Shown here in pieces: positions 60,616 through 64,000 of a stretch of DNA of 64,000 nt. This DNA is from Actinoplanes sandaracinus (lineage in GTDB: Bacteria; Actinomycetota; Actinomycetes; Mycobacteriales; Micromonosporaceae). The notes below the pieces were generated by a model, which saw nothing but the letters and a program-made list of their open reading frames with translations, was not told the origin of the DNA and ran no database searches. The position numbers were made by a program, and so were the translations under genes. The stretch's first letter is position 1. Each line of letters begins with the position of its first letter. The stretch covers positions 225,591-289,590 of the forward strand of contig NZ_JASCTH010000009.1 in NCBI RefSeq assembly GCF_030009775.1. The letters are read 5' to 3'.

Positions 60616-61582
60616 GGACGGCTCCCGGGCGCACGGTGCGGCCCTCGGCCGCGGACTGGGCGACGGCAAGGGCGAGTTCGTGGGTACGCAGAGCCTCCGC
60701 GTACGGCACCCGGACGTCGTCCTGTTCGCCCCGGACCGCGCTGACGAACGCCCGGTCCACCGCGACGTGCGCCGAGGTGGGTTCGCAGGTGACCGTCTCG
60801 GTGTGGTCGCCGTCGCGGATCACCAGCTCGCTCTCGGTCAGCGCGAGCGCCAGGCCGTCGGCGTAGATCTCCAGCCCGGCCCGGTGCTTCCAGCCGAGCA
60901 CACAGGTGGCGGCCAGGTTTCCGACCGCGCCGCCGGCGAACCGCAGCACCGCCGTGGTGGCGCCGTCCACGTCCGCGCCCTCGACCGCGGGCGGTGTGCC
61001 GTTGCCGTAGGCGGTCACCTCGTCCACCTCGCCGGCCAGGTACCGGGCCAGGTCGAGGACGTGCGCGGCCTGCTCGACGACGGGCCCGCCGGAGCGGCCG
61101 CCGATCGGCCACCACGCCACCGGCGGAACCTTGTCCAGCCAGGACCCGGTGACCAGCCGGATCGGGCGGCCGGCCAGCACCTCCCGGGCCTTCTCCACCA
61201 CCGGCAGGTAGCGCCAGTGGTGACCCACCGCGGTCAGCAGGCCGCGGCTCTCCACGAGGCTGGCGATTTCAGCGGCTATGCCGTGATTGATAGCGATGGG
61301 CTTTTCCACGAACATCGGAAGTCCCGCCGCGATGACAGCCCTCTCCGCATCGCCGTGGGCGAACGGCGGGACGCAGACGTAGATGGCGTCCGGGCCCGAG
61401 TCGATCAGGTCGGCGACCGTGTCGTACACCCGTGCCCCATGCTCGGCCGCGAGGCGTCCCGCGGCCTCGGCCGCGACGTCGGTAATGCCGCTGACCTGCA
61501 CTCCCGGCAGAGCCGAAAGCACCTTGGCGTGCCGGGTGGCAACGCCGCCCGCACCGATCAGACCGAAACGTGTCGTGGTCAT
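60608..61582 (-). CDS. Gfo/Idh/MocA-family oxidoreductase
   Basis: The 324-residue protein starts MTTTRFGLIGAGGVATRHAK, with a Rossmann GxGxxA variant, then PMFVEKPIAIN, the EKP motif of the family, and GGPVVEQAAHVLDLARYLAG with the catalytic His region. It probably oxidises or reduces a sugar or cyclitol with NAD(P). GGGGAG lies close to the ATG at 61582. It overlaps the dehydrogenase gene by eight bases and is divergent from the glucosyl-3-phosphoglycerate synthase gene. Confidence 0.94.
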   Translation of the reverse strand: MTTTRFGLIGAGGVATRHAKVLSALPGVQVSGITDVAAEAAGRLAAEHGARVYDTVADLIDSGPDAIYVCVPPFAHGDAERAVIAAGLPMFVEKPIAINHGIAAEIASLVESRGLLTAVGHHWRYLPVVEKAREVLAGRPIRLVTGSWLDKVPPVAWWPIGGRSGGPVVEQAAHVLDLARYLAGEVDEVTAYGNGTPPAVEGADVDGATTAVLRFAGGAVGNLAATCVLGWKHRAGLEIYADGLALALTESELVIRDGDHTETVTCEPTSAHVAVDRAFVSAVRGEQDDVRVPYAEALRTHELALAVAQSAAEGRTVRPGAVRV

Positions 61583-61755
61583 CCGCTCCCCTGTCACCAG
61601 CGATGCCCTCGCATCGTCGGCCGGTTCTGTTACCAGCGCCCCGAATGGCAAACATTTGCAGATGAGGATTTCGTCACGCTCCAAGGAGATTGACGAGCCT
61701 CACCTCGGGGAATTCTGGCCGCGCCGACAAGATCGCGAACCAGGGGGTTAAGCCG

Positions 61756-62754
61756 ATGCGGCAACCGCATGCGACCGTGTCTCCCGTCGTCGAGGCGTGG
61801 ACGACCTACCGGACCGGCAGCGCCGGTCGATGGACACCCGAGGCTCTGCAGCGGGCGAAGGGCCGCACCACCGTGAGCGTGGTCATCCCCGCCCGGGACG
61901 AGGAAGCCACCATCGGCGCGATCGTCTCCACGATCCGCCGCGACCTGATCGAACGGGTGCCACTCGTCGACGAGATCCTGGTGGTCGACTCCCGGTCCAC
62001 CGACGCCACCGCGATGCTGGCCCGGCGGGCCGGCGCCCGGGTGGTCAGCCAGGACCGGATGACCCGGGGCCTGCCCCGGATGGAGGGCAAGGGCGACGCA
62101 CTGTGGGCCGGCCTCGCCGCCAGCAGCGGGGACGTGGTCGCCTTCATCGACGGTGACCTGCACGAGTTCTCCTCGCACTTCGTCACCGGGCTGCTCGGCC
62201 CGCTGCTCACCGACGGCGGCGTCGAATACGTCAAGGGCTTCTACCACCGGCCGCTGGCCGGGCCGGTGAGCGTCGAGACCGACGGCGGCGGCCGGGTCAC
62301 CGAACTGGCCGCGCGCCCGCTGCTCAACCTCTTCTTCCCGGAACTGGCCGGCTTCGTGCAGCCCCTCGCGGGCGAGTACGCCGGGCGCCGCCGCACCCTG
62401 GAACGCATCCCGTTCGTCTCCGGGTACGGCGTGGAGATCGGCATGCTGATCGACCTGGTCGACCTGGTGGGCCTGGACGCCCTGGCCCAGGTGGACCTCG
62501 GCGAGCGCAAACACCGGCACCAGGGCACCGAGGCGCTCGGCCGGATGGCCACGCAGATCCTGGTGACCGCCTGGTCCCGGATGTACCGGCGAGGACTCAC
62601 CACCGAGCCGATGCCGCCGTCGACGATGCTCACCCAGTTCCGGCGGGGCGGCGAGGGCGTGCTGCCCAACCTGGAGCGCCAGATCGCGGTGACCGACATC
62701 GTCGTCACCGAGCGGCCGCCGCTGGGCTCGATCAAGAGTGCGGTGGCCGCGTAA
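61756..62754 (+). CDS. gpgS: Glucosyl-3-phosphoglycerate synthase (GT81/GT2-like)
   Basis: The enzyme moves glucose from UDP- or ADP-glucose to 3-phosphoglycerate. The 332-residue protein has VVIPARDEEATIGA, VVDSRSTDATA, GKGDALWAGL, the metal-binding DGD at 132-134 in FIDGDLHEFSS, FVQPLAGEYAGRR and GYGVEIGMLIDL, with RKHRHQ near the end, all typical of GpgS. GG-phosphate feeds glucosylglycerate or methylglucose lipopolysaccharide synthesis. The ATG is eight bases after GGGGG. Its stop overlaps the GT4 gene (TAATG). Confidence 0.93.
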   Translation: MRQPHATVSPVVEAWTTYRTGSAGRWTPEALQRAKGRTTVSVVIPARDEEATIGAIVSTIRRDLIERVPLVDEILVVDSRSTDATAMLARRAGARVVSQDRMTRGLPRMEGKGDALWAGLAASSGDVVAFIDGDLHEFSSHFVTGLLGPLLTDGGVEYVKGFYHRPLAGPVSVETDGGGRVTELAARPLLNLFFPELAGFVQPLAGEYAGRRRTLERIPFVSGYGVEIGMLIDLVDLVGLDALAQVDLGERKHRHQGTEALGRMATQILVTAWSRMYRRGLTTEPMPPSTMLTQFRRGGEGVLPNLERQIAVTDIVVTERPPLGSIKSAVAA

Positions 62755-63869
62755 TGCGCGTTCTGATGAACGCCGGACCGTGGCTGCCGGTGCCACCGGC
62801 CGGGTACGGCGGCATCGAGAACATCGTCGGCACGCTCATCCCGGAGCTGCGGCGGCTCGGCGTGGAGGTGGTGCTCGCCAGTGTCGGCGAGAGCACCGTC
62901 GAGGCGGACGGGCTCGTGTCGGTGTTCGAGCGGGGACAGTTCGGGGCCATCCAGCGGCCGTACAACCAGGCCGTCGGGGTGGTCCAGGCGCACCAGCACG
63001 CGGTGCTGCGAGCGGCGGCCGACGGCGGCTTCGACCTGATCCACGACCACGTCGAGGCGGCCGGGCTGGTCAGCGTGGCGGCCCTCGGCGAGGGCGCGCC
63101 GCCGGCGTTGCACACCCTGCACTGGGACCTGCACAAACACCCGGAGCTCTACGGCACCTTCGACGGCGGCGACCGGGTACGCGTCAACGGCGTCTCCGCG
63201 TCACAGCTCGCCCGGGCCCCCGAGGCGCTGCGCCGCCACTCGATCGGGCACGTCCACCTGGCGACCCCGCTGGCCGAGCAGCCGGTTCCGGAGATCAACC
63301 GCGGGTCGTACGCCGTGGTCCTCGGAAGGATCAACCCGGGTAAGGGACAGGATCTGGCGGCGCGACTGGCGCACGAGGCCGGGTTCGATCTCGTCCTGGC
63401 GGGGCCGGTCGGCCCGTACCGCAACGCCGCTGAACTCGCCGCCGCGGACCGTGACCCGGCCGCGGACAGCAACCCCGACGTGCGTTTCTGGCGCGAGAAG
63501 GTGGCGCCGCACGTCGACGGCGTGCGGGTGCGGTGGGTCGGGACGGTGACCGGCCGCGACCGGGACCTGCTGGTGGCCGGGGCCCGCGCCGCGTTCTTCC
63601 CGTTGCGATGGGAGGAGCCGGGCGGCACCGCCGTGGTGGAGTCGCTGGCCCTGGGCACGCCGGTGATCGGGATCGCCCGCGGCTGCCTGCCGGAGCTGAT
63701 CGAGGAAGGCCACACCGGCCTGCTCACCAGCGACGAGGACGCTCTGGGCGACCTGGTGCACAAGGCGGTCACCATCGACGCGGGCGCGTGCCGGGCCGAG
63801 GCGGAACGCCGCTTCACCCCGGCCGTGATGGCCGCCTCCTACCTGCGCCTCTACGAACAGCTCAGCTGA
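62754..63869 (+). CDS. GT4-family glycosyltransferase
   Basis: The 371-residue protein has the GT-B pattern: an N-terminal VPPAGYGGIENIVGTLIPEL, HDHVEAAG and a middle VVLGRINPGKGQDLAARLA; then FFPLRWEEPGGTAVVESLAL and GIARGCLPELIEEGHTGLL, with the E-x7-E donor-sugar motif. It probably adds a second sugar to the product of GpgS, or to another acceptor. Translational coupling to gpgS argues for one pathway. The acceptor is unknown. Confidence 0.94.
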   Translation: MRVLMNAGPWLPVPPAGYGGIENIVGTLIPELRRLGVEVVLASVGESTVEADGLVSVFERGQFGAIQRPYNQAVGVVQAHQHAVLRAAADGGFDLIHDHVEAAGLVSVAALGEGAPPALHTLHWDLHKHPELYGTFDGGDRVRVNGVSASQLARAPEALRRHSIGHVHLATPLAEQPVPEINRGSYAVVLGRINPGKGQDLAARLAHEAGFDLVLAGPVGPYRNAAELAAADRDPAADSNPDVRFWREKVAPHVDGVRVRWVGTVTGRDRDLLVAGARAAFFPLRWEEPGGTAVVESLALGTPVIGIARGCLPELIEEGHTGLLTSDEDALGDLVHKAVTIDAGACRAEAERRFTPAVMAASYLRLYEQLS

Positions 63870-63889
63870 CGTTTGTTCCGGGCGGGCGC

Positions 63890-64000
63890 CGGGCACCTTG
63901 TCGGCGAACCGCCAGGTCAGCACCACCGCCACGACGGCTTCCACCAGCAGGCTGATCCGCAGCACCCCGAGCACCACCTGGCGGACGTCGCCGACACCCA
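63890..64000 (-). CDS. Fragment resembling TrkH potassium transporter, truncated at the window edge
   Basis: Reading the minus strand from the window edge gives GDVRQVVLGVLR, a hydrophobic helix with SLLVEAVVAVVLT and WRF, which resembles the stretch after the first pore unit of TrkH. After WRF the similarity stops, and the frame stays open antisense to the GT4 gene with no further TrkH motifs. It could be a 3'-truncated gene, or a helix of another family. The call is weak. Confidence 0.3.

Overview
The window is high-GC actinobacterial chromosome, most likely from Micromonosporaceae (Actinoplanes or a close relative). The grounds are pervasive GC-rich codon use with many GTG starts, a complete Pup-proteasome locus, the mycothiol ligase gene mshC, F420-type LLM oxidoreductase genes, paired XRE/DUF397 genes and many TAnnnT leaderless promoters. 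The gene set broadly follows what I recall of the Mycobacterium tuberculosis Rv2097c-Rv2141c neighbourhood (pafA, prcA, prcB, pup, dop, mpa, trmI, RecB-like nuclease, PAC2, mshC, DUF3090, M20 peptidase), with lineage-specific insertions. I see no rRNA, tRNA, CRISPR array, insertion sequence or prophage.

Region 1 (1-14.7 kb) is mostly minus strand and holds protein-degradation genes. In transcription order these are an M50 protease, trmI, a hypothetical gene, mpa, an acyltransferase, dop, pup, prcB, prcA, pafA and a diguanylate cyclase. A plus-strand ferredoxin and a SnoaL-like gene interrupt the run. Pup is made with a C-terminal Gln, Dop deamidates it, PafA ligates it to substrates, Mpa unfolds pupylated proteins, and PrcAB degrades them.

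Region 2 (14.7-21.7 kb) has a RecB-like nuclease, an atypical response regulator with Glu in place of the phosphoacceptor Asp, a HAD phosphatase, a secreted zinc peptidase and a MacB/FtsX-type ABC exporter behind a palindrome cluster. A 1.5-kb gene-free stretch (21.7-23.2 kb) follows, with several repeat families; one forms hairpins whose arms show a compensatory change.

Region 3 (23.2-31.1 kb) carries a PAC2 proteasome-chaperone homologue, an XRE/DUF397 pair, a GntR regulator with a perfect palindrome upstream, a membrane alpha/beta hydrolase, and a histidine kinase/response regulator pair whose kinase has a Gly/Ser/Pro insertion in the ATP-lid region. Region 4 (31.1-45.2 kb) has a small secreted Gly/Tyr-rich protein, the conserved mshC/SCO1664/DUF3090/phosphatase/LLM run, an aldo-keto reductase coupled to a second kinase/regulator pair, an M20 peptidase, a hemerythrin protein and a LysR regulator.

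Region 5 (45.2-55 kb) has a ClpC/ClpB-like AAA+ unfoldase sharing a HAIR-like palindrome with a divergent NYN nuclease. It also has a four-gene operon: a small helical protein, an unknown protein, a three-module FtsK/SpoIIIE ATPase and a membrane protein. This operon is the best candidate here for an undescribed system. Region 6 (55-64 kb) holds a kinase-like protein without a P-loop, a lone winged-helix regulator, an ankyrin protein, secA2, a dehydrogenase/Gfo-Idh pair, and a glucosyl-3-phosphoglycerate synthase coupled to a GT4 glycosyltransferase. A fragment resembling TrkH lies at the right edge.
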